DNA of 64,000 nt from Bordetella petrii (lineage in GTDB: Bacteria > Pseudomonadota > Gammaproteobacteria > Burkholderiales > Burkholderiaceae_B): NCBI RefSeq assembly GCF_017356245.1, contig NZ_JAFMZZ010000001.1:3663602-3727601 (forward strand). Reading direction: 5' to 3'. A model generated the notes under the pieces. It did no database searches, was not told the origin of the DNA, and saw nothing but the letters and a program-made list of their open reading frames with translations. The translations under genes and the position numbers were made by a program. This document shows positions 9,001 to 17,464 of this stretch, piece after piece. Each line of letters starts with the position of its first letter. The first letter of the stretch is position 1.

Positions 9001-10014
9001 TCAGTTCTGGCGCGTGGAAGAGGGCGTATCGGCGCTGTAGGCGCCCAGGCGGTTGTACAGGGTTTTCAGGCTGACGCCCAGGGTATCGGCGGTGCGCTGC
9101 TTGTCGCCGTCGTGGTGCGCCAGGGTGGCCAGGATGACGTCGCGCTGGGCCTGGCTCAGGGGCGTGCCTATGGGGAAGCACAGCGCGTCGTCGGCGCCGC
9201 CGCGCGCGTCGGGGGCAGGCGTGCGGCGGCGGAACTCTGCCTCGACAACGGTGTCGGCCAGGATGAAGGCGCGCTGCACCACATTGCGCAGTTCGCGCAC
9301 GTTGCCCGGCCAATCGTATGACAGCAGCGCATCCATCATGCGGGCCGAGAAACGCTTATTGGCCTGGTGGGCGGTGTTCAGTTCATCCAGGAAGCGCTGC
9401 GCCAGCAGGCGCACATCGCCTTCCCGTTCCCGCAGGGGCGGCACGCGCAGCGGCACCACCAGCAGGCGATGCAGGAAGTCCTCGCGCAGTTCGCCGCGCT
9501 CTACCGCGGCGTAGGGGTCGCGGTTGGTGGCGCAGACGATGCGCGCGTCGGTGTGCAGCAATTCGCTGCCGCCCACGCGCTGGTATGTGCCGCTTTCCAG
9601 CACGCGCAAGAACTGTACCTGCAAGCCATCCGACATCTCGGTAACCTCGTCCAGGAACAGCGTGCCGCCGCTGGCCGATTCGAAGTAGCCGGCCGTCTGG
9701 CTCAGCGCGCCGGTGAAGCTGCCTTTTTCGTGGCCGAACAGCTGGGCGTGGGCGAGGGAATGGCTGAAGGCGCCGCAATTGACGGCGACAAAGGGATGCT
9801 TGCCGCGATCGCTGCCGTCATGGATGGCGCGCGCGATCATCTCCTTGCCGGTGCCGCTTTCGCCAGTGATGAAGACGGTGGCGTCGCTGCGGGCGGCGCG
9901 CGCCACCTGCGCGCCGAATTCCTGCATCAGCGGGCACATGCCGGCAAAAGCTTCTTCAAGCTGCGCGGACGTACGTATCGATTGCCTGGCCTGACCGGGC
10001 GAAATGGCCTGCAT
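9001..10014 (-). CDS. Sigma-54-dependent activator without receiver domain
   Basis: Bacterial enhancer-binding protein of 337 residues: AAA+ domain plus Fis-type helix-turn-helix. Walker A GESGTGKE, a GSFTGA loop (variant of the sigma-54-contacting GAFTGA), Walker B GGTLFLDEV, the arginine-finger region FLHRL..LPPLRERE-like, DWPGNVREL, and a C-terminal helix-turn-helix (KQRTADTLGVSLKTLYNRL). Only about 25 residues precede the AAA+ domain, so there is no input domain. Such proteins are either constitutively active or controlled by a partner. The ATG at 10014 has GGGGGAA before it; a TTG at 10032 is the longer alternative. It is divergent from the receiver-bearing activator. Confidence 0.9.
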   Translation of the reverse strand: MQAISPGQARQSIRTSAQLEEAFAGMCPLMQEFGAQVARAARSDATVFITGESGTGKEMIARAIHDGSDRGKHPFVAVNCGAFSHSLAHAQLFGHEKGSFTGALSQTAGYFESASGGTLFLDEVTEMSDGLQVQFLRVLESGTYQRVGGSELLHTDARIVCATNRDPYAAVERGELREDFLHRLLVVPLRVPPLREREGDVRLLAQRFLDELNTAHQANKRFSARMMDALLSYDWPGNVRELRNVVQRAFILADTVVEAEFRRRTPAPDARGGADDALCFPIGTPLSQAQRDVILATLAHHDGDKQRTADTLGVSLKTLYNRLGAYSADTPSSTRQN

Positions 10015-10099
10015 GCGTTCCCCCGAGGGCAATCCGGGGCTGGCCGCCCCGTGCGGTTATCTAATAGTGGAATCGATGATACGGCAGCCTATCCCTCCA

Positions 10100-10133
10100 T
10101 TTGCAACCATGTGCAAACATTGGCAAACGTTGG
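10100..10133. promoter_or_regulatory. Repeat-rich candidate activator or operator site between the two activator genes
   Basis: TTTGCA-N6-TGCAAA (10100-10117) is a perfect inverted repeat. It runs into a ten-base tandem repeat, GCAAACATTG then GCAAACGTTG (10113-10132), which is one helical turn. The position between the divergent activators suggests autoregulation. No sigma-54 promoter was found in this gap. Confidence 0.4.
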
Positions 10134-10242
10134 TGGGCAAGCGCCCGGAATCGGGCCGCGCGAGCGCGGCGCAGAGGTATGCTGAAGCCAAGAAAATCCG
10201 CTGCGGCTTTCCGCCGTTGTCTGACTTTGTAACGGAGTAGCA

Positions 10243-11634
10243 ATGCCTCATTTGCTCGTTCTGGACGATGACGAAGCAATACGCGAGATCCTGGCCGAGA
10301 TTGCCCGCGAGCATGGCTTTTCGGTCGCGCAGGCCGCCACCATGAAAGACGCGATGATCCAGCTGCAGCGCCAGCAGCCCGACCTGGTGCTGACCGACGT
10401 GCGCCTGCCGGGCGACAGCGGCATGGAGATATTCGGCCGCATGCAGAACTCGGACGCCGAGGTGGTGGTGATTACCGGCCACGGCAGCATGGACAACGCG
10501 GTCGAAGCGCTGCGCCTGGGCGCCACCGATTACCTGGTCAAGCCGGTGTGCATGGAGCGGCTGTCGGATATCCTGAACCGCGTCGCCGCCGACCGCGGCG
10601 CGGCCGCCAATGACGGGCCGTTCCAGGAACCGGGGCGCTTCGGCAAGCTGCTAGGCCAGTCCGAATCGATGGAGCAGCTGTACGTCCAGCTGGCGCGCGT
10701 GGCCGCCACCGATGTCACGACGCTGCTGATCGGCGAAAGCGGCACCGGCAAGGAACTGGCCGCGCATGCCATCCATGAGCTCAGCAGCCGCAGCAGCAAG
10801 CCGTTTATCGCGGTCAATTGCGGCGCGATCTCGCCGCACCTGATCGAAAGCGAGCTGTTCGGCCATGAACGCGGCAGTTTCACGGGCGCCGACCGGCAGC
10901 ACAAGGGGTATTTCGAACGCGCCGATTCCGGCACGCTGTTCCTGGATGAAGTGACCGAGATGCCGCTGGACCTGCAGGTGAAGCTGTTGCGGGTGCTGGA
11001 AACCGGGCGCTTCATGCGGGTGGGCACGCACCGCGAAGTGGCGTGCGATATCCGCATCGTGGCGGCCACCAACCGCAATCCCGAGCAGGCCATCCAGGAA
11101 GGCAAGCTGCGTGAAGACCTGTATTACCGGCTGAGCGTGTTTCCCATCGAGCTGCCGCCGCTGCGCGACCGCGGCACCGACATCCTGTTCCTGGCCGACC
11201 GCTTCCTGGCGGCGCTGAACGAAAAGTACGGCGAAGCCAAGCAGTTTTCCGGGCAGGCGCGCCAGGCCATCTGCGAATACGCCTGGCCGGGCAACGTGCG
11301 CGAGCTGAAAAACTATGTGCGCCGGGCCTACATCATGGCCGAGGACGGCCTGCTGGGCGCCGACGCCCTGCAGCCGCAGATCGCGCCCGATGGCGGCGGC
11401 CAGGCGGCGCGCGTCACGGTGCCGCTGGGCGTGACGCTGGCCGAGGCCGACCGCCGCCTGATCATGGCCACGCTCGAGCGTTGCGGCGGCATCAAGAAGC
11501 AGACGGCCGCCGTGCTGGGCATCAGCGCCAAGACCCTCTACAACCGGCTGGAAGAATATACGCGCGCCGGCCACACGGTCATGGACGAAGAGGAAAAAAC
11601 CGGCCGCAGGGCCGGGCGCGAACACGGCGCCTGA
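10243..11634 (+). CDS. NtrC-family response regulator (REC-AAA+-HTH)
   Basis: Sigma-54 activator of 463 residues. The receiver spans residues 1-120, with an acidic pocket at DDDE, phospho-acceptor Asp52 in LVLTDVRLPG, and LVKPV. The AAA+ domain is at about 145-380, with GESGTGKE, a GSFTGA loop, GTLFLDEV and the R-finger region LPPLRDRG. A Fis-type helix-turn-helix at the C-terminus ends in KKQTAAVLGISAKTLYNRL. AACGGAGTAGCA gives a good ribosome site. It is the likely output of the hybrid kinase at 4786-7824. Its stop lies only about 50 bases before the TPP-enzyme start, and that gene has its own sigma-54-type promoter. Confidence 0.93.
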   Translation: MPHLLVLDDDEAIREILAEIAREHGFSVAQAATMKDAMIQLQRQQPDLVLTDVRLPGDSGMEIFGRMQNSDAEVVVITGHGSMDNAVEALRLGATDYLVKPVCMERLSDILNRVAADRGAAANDGPFQEPGRFGKLLGQSESMEQLYVQLARVAATDVTTLLIGESGTGKELAAHAIHELSSRSSKPFIAVNCGAISPHLIESELFGHERGSFTGADRQHKGYFERADSGTLFLDEVTEMPLDLQVKLLRVLETGRFMRVGTHREVACDIRIVAATNRNPEQAIQEGKLREDLYYRLSVFPIELPPLRDRGTDILFLADRFLAALNEKYGEAKQFSGQARQAICEYAWPGNVRELKNYVRRAYIMAEDGLLGADALQPQIAPDGGGQAARVTVPLGVTLAEADRRLIMATLERCGGIKKQTAAVLGISAKTLYNRLEEYTRAGHTVMDEEEKTGRRAGREHGA

Positions 11635-11635
11635 C

Positions 11636-11651
11636 AGGCACGACGCTTGCT
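11636..11651 (+). promoter_or_regulatory. Candidate sigma-54 promoter of the TPP enzyme
   Basis: AGGCACGACGCTTGCT is an exact GGCACG-N4-TTGC with GG-N10-GC spacing (11637-11650). It begins right after the regulator stop codon. The predicted start is near 11662, and the ATG is at 11689. Confidence 0.75.
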
Positions 11652-11688
11652 GCCCCCGCCCCCATGGAAACCCTCTATGGGAGCAGGC

Positions 11689-13458
11689 ATGCAAACGGTG
11701 TCGGATTTCATTCTGTCGCGCCTGGCGCAATGGGGCATTCAACGCGTCTACGGCTATCCGGGCGACGGCATCAACGGGCTGATCGGCGCGTTCGGCCGCA
11801 CCTCCGAGCCGCTGGAATTCGTGCAGGCGCGCCACGAAGAAATGGCCGCTTTCATGGCATGCGCGCACGCCAAGTTCACCGGCCAGGTGGGTGTCTGCAT
11901 GGCAACCTCGGGGCCGGGCGCCATCCATTTGCTTAACGGGCTGTACGACGCCAAGCTCGACCACCAGCCGGTGGTGGCCGTGGTGGGCCAGCAGGCACGC
12001 ACCGCGCTGGGCGGCGACTACCAGCAGGAAGTCGACCTGGTCAGCCTGTTCAAGGATGTGGCCCATGATTTCGTGCACCTGGCCGCCAGCCCGGTGCAGG
12101 CCCGCCACCTGGTCGACCGCGCCATCCGCATTGCACTGGAGCGGCGCGCGGTGACCTGCCTGATCGTGCCCAACGATGTGCAGGACCTGCCCGCGGTGAC
12201 CACGCCGCCGCGCGAGCATGGCACCGTGCACACCGGCATCGGCTTTACCTCGCATGCCGGCGTGCCGGCTCCCACGGCGCTGCAGAATGCGGCCGACATC
12301 CTCAACAAAGGCGAACGCGTGGCGATCCTGGCCGGCGCCGGGGCCCGCGATGCGGGCGACGAGCTGTTGCAGGTGGCCGAACTGCTGGGCGCGGGGGTGG
12401 CCAAGGCGCTGCTGGGGAAATCGGTGGTGCCGGATGACGTGCCCTATGTGACGGGCTCGATCGGCTTGCTGGGCACGCAGCCCAGCTGGCGCATGATGAA
12501 CGATTGCGACACCCTGCTCATGGTGGGCACGGCCTTTCCCTATGGCGAATTCCTGCCGCCCGAGGGCCAGGCGCGCGCGGTCCAGATCGACCGCGACGGC
12601 CGCATGATCAGCCTGCGCTACCCGGTAGAGCAGGGCCTGGTGGGCGACAGCAAGGCCACGCTGCGGGCGCTGGCCCCGCTGCTGCAGCCCAAGGAATCGC
12701 GCCGCTGGCGCGACAAGATAGAAAAAGACGTGGCGCAGTGGTGGCAGACCGTCGAGGCGCGCGCCATGGTGCAGGCCCGCCCGGTGAATCCGCAGCGCCC
12801 ATTCTGGGAGCTGTCGCCACGGCTGCCGGACCACAGCATCATCACCTGCGATTCAGGGTCGGCCGCCAGCTGGTACGCGCAGCATCTGCGCCTGCGCAAG
12901 GGCATGGCGGCGTCGCTGTCGGGCGGACTGGCCAGCATGGGCAGCGGCGTGCCCTATGCCCTGGCCGCCAAGCTCGCCCATCCCGACCGGCCGGTGTTTG
13001 CCCTGGTGGGCGACGGCGCCATGCAGATGAACGGCCTGAACGAACTGATCACCATTGCGCATCGATGGCGCGACTGGCGCAATCCGACGCTGGTCGTCAT
13101 GGTGCTGAACAATGGCGACCTGAACATGGTGACGTGGGAACAGCGCGTGATGGGCGGCGATCCGCGCTTCAAGGATTCCCAGCTGCTGCCCGCGTTTCCG
13201 TACGCCGACTATGCGCAATCGCTGGGCCTCGAAGGCATCCGCGTGGACGACCCCGAGCAGGTCGGGCCCGCCTGGGACCGCGCCATCGCGGCCGGCCGGC
13301 CGGTGCTGCTCGAGATGGTCACCGACCCGGAAGTGCCGCCCATACCGCCGCATGTGCCGCTCAAGCAGGTGCAGAACTATGTAAAAGCGCTGCGCCAGGA
13401 AGACGCCTCCGGCGGCGCCGCCTTGCGCGCCACGATCAAGCAGTGGTGGGCGGGTTGA
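11689..13458 (+). CDS. Thiamine-pyrophosphate enzyme, pyruvate oxidase-like
   Basis: A 589-residue member of the acetolactate synthase/pyruvate oxidase family. It has the N-terminal Pyr domain with GYPGDGINGL and the catalytic Glu in RHEEMAAFMA, a central domain, and a C-terminal PP domain with GDGAMQMNG...VLNNGDLN (the GDG-N(x)-NN TPP motif). A quinone-linked pyruvate dehydrogenase (PoxB-type), producing acetate and feeding electrons to quinone, is the best guess; other oxo-acid decarboxylases are possible. GGGAGCAGGC precedes the ATG at 11689. Its sigma-54-type promoter and the shared regulon with ctaD suggest a respiratory bypass used under stress. The next small genes follow in the same direction. 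Confidence 0.85.
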   Translation: MQTVSDFILSRLAQWGIQRVYGYPGDGINGLIGAFGRTSEPLEFVQARHEEMAAFMACAHAKFTGQVGVCMATSGPGAIHLLNGLYDAKLDHQPVVAVVGQQARTALGGDYQQEVDLVSLFKDVAHDFVHLAASPVQARHLVDRAIRIALERRAVTCLIVPNDVQDLPAVTTPPREHGTVHTGIGFTSHAGVPAPTALQNAADILNKGERVAILAGAGARDAGDELLQVAELLGAGVAKALLGKSVVPDDVPYVTGSIGLLGTQPSWRMMNDCDTLLMVGTAFPYGEFLPPEGQARAVQIDRDGRMISLRYPVEQGLVGDSKATLRALAPLLQPKESRRWRDKIEKDVAQWWQTVEARAMVQARPVNPQRPFWELSPRLPDHSIITCDSGSAASWYAQHLRLRKGMAASLSGGLASMGSGVPYALAAKLAHPDRPVFALVGDGAMQMNGLNELITIAHRWRDWRNPTLVVMVLNNGDLNMVTWEQRVMGGDPRFKDSQLLPAFPYADYAQSLGLEGIRVDDPEQVGPAWDRAIAAGRPVLLEMVTDPEVPPIPPHVPLKQVQNYVKALRQEDASGGAALRATIKQWWAG

Positions 13459-13507
13459 CGCGTCCGGCACTGTTCCGCATTTGCATTGCCATTGAAGGAG
13501 TCCAACC

Positions 13508-13762
13508 ATGATCCACATGCCCCATTCCGATCGTGCGGCCGACACCCGCGCGCACGCCGATCCGGCGGAGGCGCCGGTGCAGGACCCGCCGCGCCACCCG
13601 GACGACGCACCCGAGCGCACGCCGGACCGCAAGCCTTATCCGCCTGACAGCATTCCCAACCCCATGCCCGGCGTCGATCCCCAGCAGACGCCCGGCATCG
13701 ACCGCTGGCAGGACGATGGCGAGTTCGAGGCCGCCTGGCGCCGCGCGACCCGGGAGCTTTGA
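13508..13762 (+). CDS. Small disordered hypothetical protein
   Basis: An 84-residue hydrophilic protein rich in Pro, Asp, Arg and His, with no membrane segment and no recognisable domain. GAAGGAG seven bases before the ATG is a strong ribosome site. The TGA overlaps the next ATG by one base (TGATG), so the two genes are coupled. The composition resembles small stress-associated proteins found beside BON and DUF883 genes; the function is unknown. Confidence 0.7.
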   Translation: MIHMPHSDRAADTRAHADPAEAPVQDPPRHPDDAPERTPDRKPYPPDSIPNPMPGVDPQQTPGIDRWQDDGEFEAAWRRATREL

Positions 13763-14244
13763 TGCACGGCGGCCCGACATGCGATAAGGACGCCTGCGGC
13801 GGCCGCGAGGCCGCGGCCCGGGCCGTGGCGATGGTGATGCCCATGATTGTGGCGGCCATGGCCGACCGGCGCGTCGGTGAAAGCGGCTTCCTGCATATCG
13901 TGGTGATGGATCCTGCCGCGCGCCCGCAGGCGCGGGATTTTGAGCAGGCGATTCTCTACGAAGAAAGCGTGGGAGACCGTTCGGCCTGGGATGCCGATTA
14001 CGCCGCGTACGCGCGCGGCAAGGCTGCCATATCCTGGCGCACCGGCCTGGACAGCCATGCGGTATGCGAGACGCGTCCCCATCTGCTGCGGCCGGACGAT
14101 GTCACCGTGTGGGGCAGCGTCTGCCTGGACGGCATCGTGGTGGGCGTCAGCGGCGCCAACCCCTGGTACGACGAGGCGTTTGCCGGCGCGATCGCGCACG
14201 CCTTCAAGGCCATCGCCAAGGCGCGCAGCCGCCAGGCGGACTGA
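13762..14244 (+). CDS. Putative GlcG/HbpS-like protein
   Basis: A 160-residue soluble protein. Its C-terminal half resembles the GlcG/HbpS (DUF336) fold: ARGKAAISWRTG in the middle and WGSVCLDGIVVGVSGANPWYDEAFAGAIAHAF near the end match the G-VIGA-GVSGA-xxxDE-A pattern of that family. Members bind heme or other small ligands; no catalytic role is established here. The ATG at 13762 is preceded by GGGAGCTTTG. It is coupled to the upstream small protein. The call rests on pattern similarity only. Confidence 0.5.
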   Translation: MHGGPTCDKDACGGREAAARAVAMVMPMIVAAMADRRVGESGFLHIVVMDPAARPQARDFEQAILYEESVGDRSAWDADYAAYARGKAAISWRTGLDSHAVCETRPHLLRPDDVTVWGSVCLDGIVVGVSGANPWYDEAFAGAIAHAFKAIAKARSRQAD

Positions 14245-14264
14245 ACAGAGGCGCTGTCCCGCCG

Positions 14265-14280
14265 CGGCACGATATTTGCG
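14265..14280 (+). promoter_or_regulatory. Candidate sigma-54 promoter of the DUF883/ABC-fusion pair
   Basis: CGGCACGATATTTGCG is an exact GGCACG-N4-TTGC with GG-N10-GC spacing (14266-14279). The predicted start is near 14291, and the DUF883 ATG is at 14337. Confidence 0.75.
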
Positions 14281-14336
14281 TTGCCTGGCCCACACCCATG
14301 CCGGCGCGGGCCGGCAGGTTATACAAGGAGTGATTC

Positions 14337-14669
14337 ATGAGCTTGCATACCCACCGCAACCGCGAGTCGAGCGAACGCGTGAAGGGCGGCCTGCGTGAGC
14401 TGGTCGCCGGGGTCGAGGACCTGCTGCGCTCGACGGCTTCCTACAGCGGTGCCGATATCGAGTCGACCCGCGACCGCCTGAAGCGCCAGCTGGACATTGC
14501 CCGCGAACAGGCCCACGAGTGGGAGCGTTCAGCCGTGGGCCGCTACCGGCATGCGTCGGCGGCCACGGACGAGTACGTCCACGACCATGCCTGGAAGACC
14601 GCCGGGTTGGCGATCATCCTGGGGGTGGCGATAGGCGCCTGCCTGGCGTCGGATCATTGGCGCCGTTGA
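14337..14669 (+). CDS. DUF883 (ElaB/YqjD-type) membrane-anchored protein
   Basis: A 110-residue protein with a charged helical N-terminal part and a single C-terminal transmembrane helix (GLAIILGVAIGACLA) followed by a short basic tail, the ElaB/YqjD layout. Family members in E. coli are stationary-phase inner-membrane proteins, some of which bind ribosomes. AAGGAGTGATTC precedes the ATG. It sits behind its own sigma-54-type promoter, and the ABC-fusion gene follows 68 bases later with no obvious promoter of its own. Confidence 0.85.
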   Translation: MSLHTHRNRESSERVKGGLRELVAGVEDLLRSTASYSGADIESTRDRLKRQLDIAREQAHEWERSAVGRYRHASAATDEYVHDHAWKTAGLAIILGVAIGACLASDHWRR

Positions 14670-14737
14670 TTCCACCGGCCGGCCGCGGCCGGACCTGAAT
14701 CGGGCGAAGGCGCCGCGCCTTCGCCGCGAGCCCATCC

Positions 14738-17440
14738 ATGCCTGAAGACAGCAGCGCGGCCCGCGCGCGCCAGGAGGTCAATCGCAGCATTCTGCTGGCG
14801 CTGTGGAAGCACCGCGGGCGCACGGCTGCCGCGGTGGTATTGCTGGTGCTGGCCAAGCTGCTGATGGTGGCGGTGCCGGCGGTGCTCAAGCGCATCGTCG
14901 ACACCCTGGGCGCGCAGGGCACGCTGCTGACCCTGCCTGTCTTCCTGCTGCTGGCCTATGCCTTGCTGCGCTTTGCCGGCAGCCTTTTCACCGAGCTGCG
15001 CGATGTGGTGTTCGTGCGTGTCACGCAGGCGGCGGTGGCCGACTTCAAGGTGCGCATGTTCGAGCACCTGCAGCGGCTCGGCGCGCGTTTTCACGGCTCG
15101 CGCCAGACCGGGGTGCTGGCGCGCGACGTCGAGCGCGGCACGGCGGGCGTGGGGTTCCTGCTGGGCACGGCCTTGTTCACCCTGCTGCCCACCCTGGTCG
15201 AGATCGTTTCCGTACTGGTCATCCTGATCGCCGGCTACAGCATCTGGTTTGCCGTGATCGTTGCCATCACGTTCGCGGCCTACGCGGTCATGACCATGGT
15301 GCTGACAGAACGGCGGGCGCCGTTCCAGCGGCAGATCAACGACCTCGATTCCATGGCCAGCGGCCGCATGGTCGACAGCCTGCTCAACTATGAAGCGGTC
15401 AAGCTGTATGCCAACGAAGAACTGGAATCCAACCGCCTGAGCAGCGTGCTGAAGCAGTGGGTGGGAGTGGGCATCGTCAACCAGCGCTCGCTGTCCGTGC
15501 TGCACATTACGCAGAGCGCCATCATTGCCTTCGGCGTGGCGGCCGTGATGCTGCTGGCGGGCAAGCAGGTGGTGGATTTCGACATGAGCGTGGGCGACCT
15601 GGTGCTGGTCAATGCATACATCATCCAGATCTGCCTGCCGCTGAACACCCTGGGGCTGATATTCCGCCAGGCCAAAGAGGCGCTGATCAACGCCGAGCGT
15701 GTCGGCGCGCTGCTGCTGATCCGGCCCGAGATCAGCGACGAAGGCGCGCTGCCGCCCCTGCAGGCGCGTGAAGGCGAGGTGCGCTTCGAGAACGTCAGTT
15801 TCGGCTATGAGCCGGGCCGGCAGATTCTGTGGGATGTGGATTTCACCATTCCCCCGGGCGCCACGGTGGCGGTGGTGGGCGGCAGCGGCTCGGGCAAATC
15901 GACCCTGGCGCGGCTGCTGTTCCGCTTCTACGACCCGGATGCCGGCCGCGTGCTGGTCGACGGGCAGGACTTGCGCCATGTCGACCCGAAAAGCCTGCGC
16001 CGCGTGCTGGGCATTGTGCCGCAGGACACGCTGCTGTTCGACGAGACTATTGCTTACAACATCGCTTACAGCGACCCCGGCACGCCGCGCGCGGCGGTGG
16101 TCGAGGCCGCGCGCGGCGCGCGCGTGGACGAGTTCATCGCCAGCCTGCCGGCCGGCTACGATACGCGGGTGGGCGAGCGCGGCGTCAAGCTGTCGGGCGG
16201 CGAACGGCAGCGCATCGCCATCGCCCGGGCTCTGCTGAAGAACCCGCCGATCATGGTGTTCGACGAGGCCACCTCGGCGCTGGACACACGCACCGAGCGC
16301 GCCATCCAGGCAGAACTGGCGCGCATATCGCGGGACCGCACCACGCTGGTGATCGCGCACCGGCTGTCGACTATTGTGGACGCCGACCTGATCCTGGTCA
16401 TGGAGCATGGCCGTGTCAGGGAGCAGGGCACGCACGGTGAACTGCTGGCCCGCCAGGGCATGTACGCCCAGATGTGGAATCTGCAGCGCCAGCAGAACGC
16501 CCTGGAAGCCGAAGCCACCCGCCTGAGCCGGCAGCCGGTGAACCTGGTGGCGCTGGTGGCGGGCGTGCTGGACGGCGCGCGCCCGCTGCTGGACGCCAAG
16601 GGCGTGAACCTGTACACGCAGATTGCCAGCGAAGCCGCGCGCATCACGGGCGATCCCAGCGCGCTGCAGCAGCTGGTCTGGAACCTGTATGCGCATGCCG
16701 TCGCGGTGACGCCGCCCGGCGGGCGCATCGAACTGCGGCTGGCGCGCGAAGGGCCGCTGACCCGCCTGACCATTGCAGACGGACGGCCGCCGCCCGGCCA
16801 GGCCGCCGCCCAGGCGCCGGCGGCAAGCGAGCCGGACGTGCTGCGCAGCATGGCGGCCCTGGATCCGGCCCAGGTGCAGGCCGAGGCCGAACGCCTGGGC
16901 GGCGTATTGCGCACCAGCGCGACGCCGGCCGACGGGGTGGCGTATTCGCTGGAATTCCCTCTGCGCGCGGTGGATGCGCTGCCTGCCTCGGCCGCCGAAG
17001 TGGCCGGCATCGATCTGGCGGGCGTGCCGATCATGGTGGTCGACGACCAGGAAGATGCGCGCGGCCTGGTGGCCGAAGTGCTGGCCGACCGGGGCGCGGC
17101 CGTGCGCACCTGCGCCAGCGGCGCCGAGGTGCTGCAGGCGCTGCAGCAGGCGGCGCTGGACGAGTGGCCCGATCTGCTGGTGTGCGACATCTCGCTGGGC
17201 GATATGGAAGGCTACGAACTGATCGGCCGCATCCGCGCGCTGGAGGCCGAGCGCGGCGCGCCGCTGGGCGCCCGCATGCCGGCCATTGCCCTGTCGGGAC
17301 ATACCGGGCCCGAGGACCGCCTGCGGGCGTTGCTGGCGGGCTTCCAGATCCACGTGGCCAAGCCGGTGGATCCTCGCGAGCTGCTGGCCACGGTGGCCGC
17401 CATGCTGCGGCCGGACAAGCGGCCCGGCGCCGCGTCGTAG
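14738..17440 (+). CDS. Atm1-like ABC exporter fused to degenerate kinase-type ATPase and receiver domains
   Basis: One uninterrupted 900-residue frame. Residues 1-310 form a six-helix ABC exporter membrane domain with the Atm1/HMT1-type stretch MVDSLLNYEAVKLYANEE. Residues about 345-585 form a full nucleotide-binding domain: Walker A GGSGSGKST (Lys387), Q-loop VPQD, signature LSGGERQ, Walker B VFDEATSALD (Asp509-Glu510) and H-loop IAHRLS. Residues about 610-790 resemble a HATPase_c domain (DPSALQQLVWNLYAHAV..TPPGGRIEL), but the N-box Asn and a clear glycine box are missing, and no HisKA is present. Residues about 797-895 are a receiver with VVDDQED, phospho-acceptor Asp817 in LLVCDISLG, and AKPVD. 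Atm1 relatives export glutathione-linked compounds or metals. Phosphorylation-gated export is my inference. Confidence 0.88.
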   Translation: MPEDSSAARARQEVNRSILLALWKHRGRTAAAVVLLVLAKLLMVAVPAVLKRIVDTLGAQGTLLTLPVFLLLAYALLRFAGSLFTELRDVVFVRVTQAAVADFKVRMFEHLQRLGARFHGSRQTGVLARDVERGTAGVGFLLGTALFTLLPTLVEIVSVLVILIAGYSIWFAVIVAITFAAYAVMTMVLTERRAPFQRQINDLDSMASGRMVDSLLNYEAVKLYANEELESNRLSSVLKQWVGVGIVNQRSLSVLHITQSAIIAFGVAAVMLLAGKQVVDFDMSVGDLVLVNAYIIQICLPLNTLGLIFRQAKEALINAERVGALLLIRPEISDEGALPPLQAREGEVRFENVSFGYEPGRQILWDVDFTIPPGATVAVVGGSGSGKSTLARLLFRFYDPDAGRVLVDGQDLRHVDPKSLRRVLGIVPQDTLLFDETIAYNIAYSDPGTPRAAVVEAARGARVDEFIASLPAGYDTRVGERGVKLSGGERQRIAIARALLKNPPIMVFDEATSALDTRTERAIQAELARISRDRTTLVIAHRLSTIVDADLILVMEHGRVREQGTHGELLARQGMYAQMWNLQRQQNALEAEATRLSRQPVNLVALVAGVLDGARPLLDAKGVNLYTQIASEAARITGDPSALQQLVWNLYAHAVAVTPPGGRIELRLAREGPLTRLTIADGRPPPGQAAAQAPAASEPDVLRSMAALDPAQVQAEAERLGGVLRTSATPADGVAYSLEFPLRAVDALPASAAEVAGIDLAGVPIMVVDDQEDARGLVAEVLADRGAAVRTCASGAEVLQALQQAALDEWPDLLVCDISLGDMEGYELIGRIRALEAERGAPLGARMPAIALSGHTGPEDRLRALLAGFQIHVAKPVDPRELLATVAAMLRPDKRPGAAS

Positions 17441-17464
17441 GCGGCCCGCGGCCAGGCCCGCGAT

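Noticed and set aside
7850..10014. The large minus-strand frame that continues MscS upstream to 9313
   Set aside because: The region upstream of 8926 has no MscS similarity and overlaps the activator gene; it is a frame extension only.
13706..13721. TGGCAGGACGATGGC before the GlcG-like gene
   Set aside because: Spacing is right but both elements carry a mismatch at key bases, and the site is inside codons of the upstream gene.
14738..17440. Treating the ABC-kinase-receiver fusion as an assembly frameshift
   Set aside because: The frame is continuous and codon use looks uniform. The linkers are plausible and no internal start with a ribosome site precedes the receiver.
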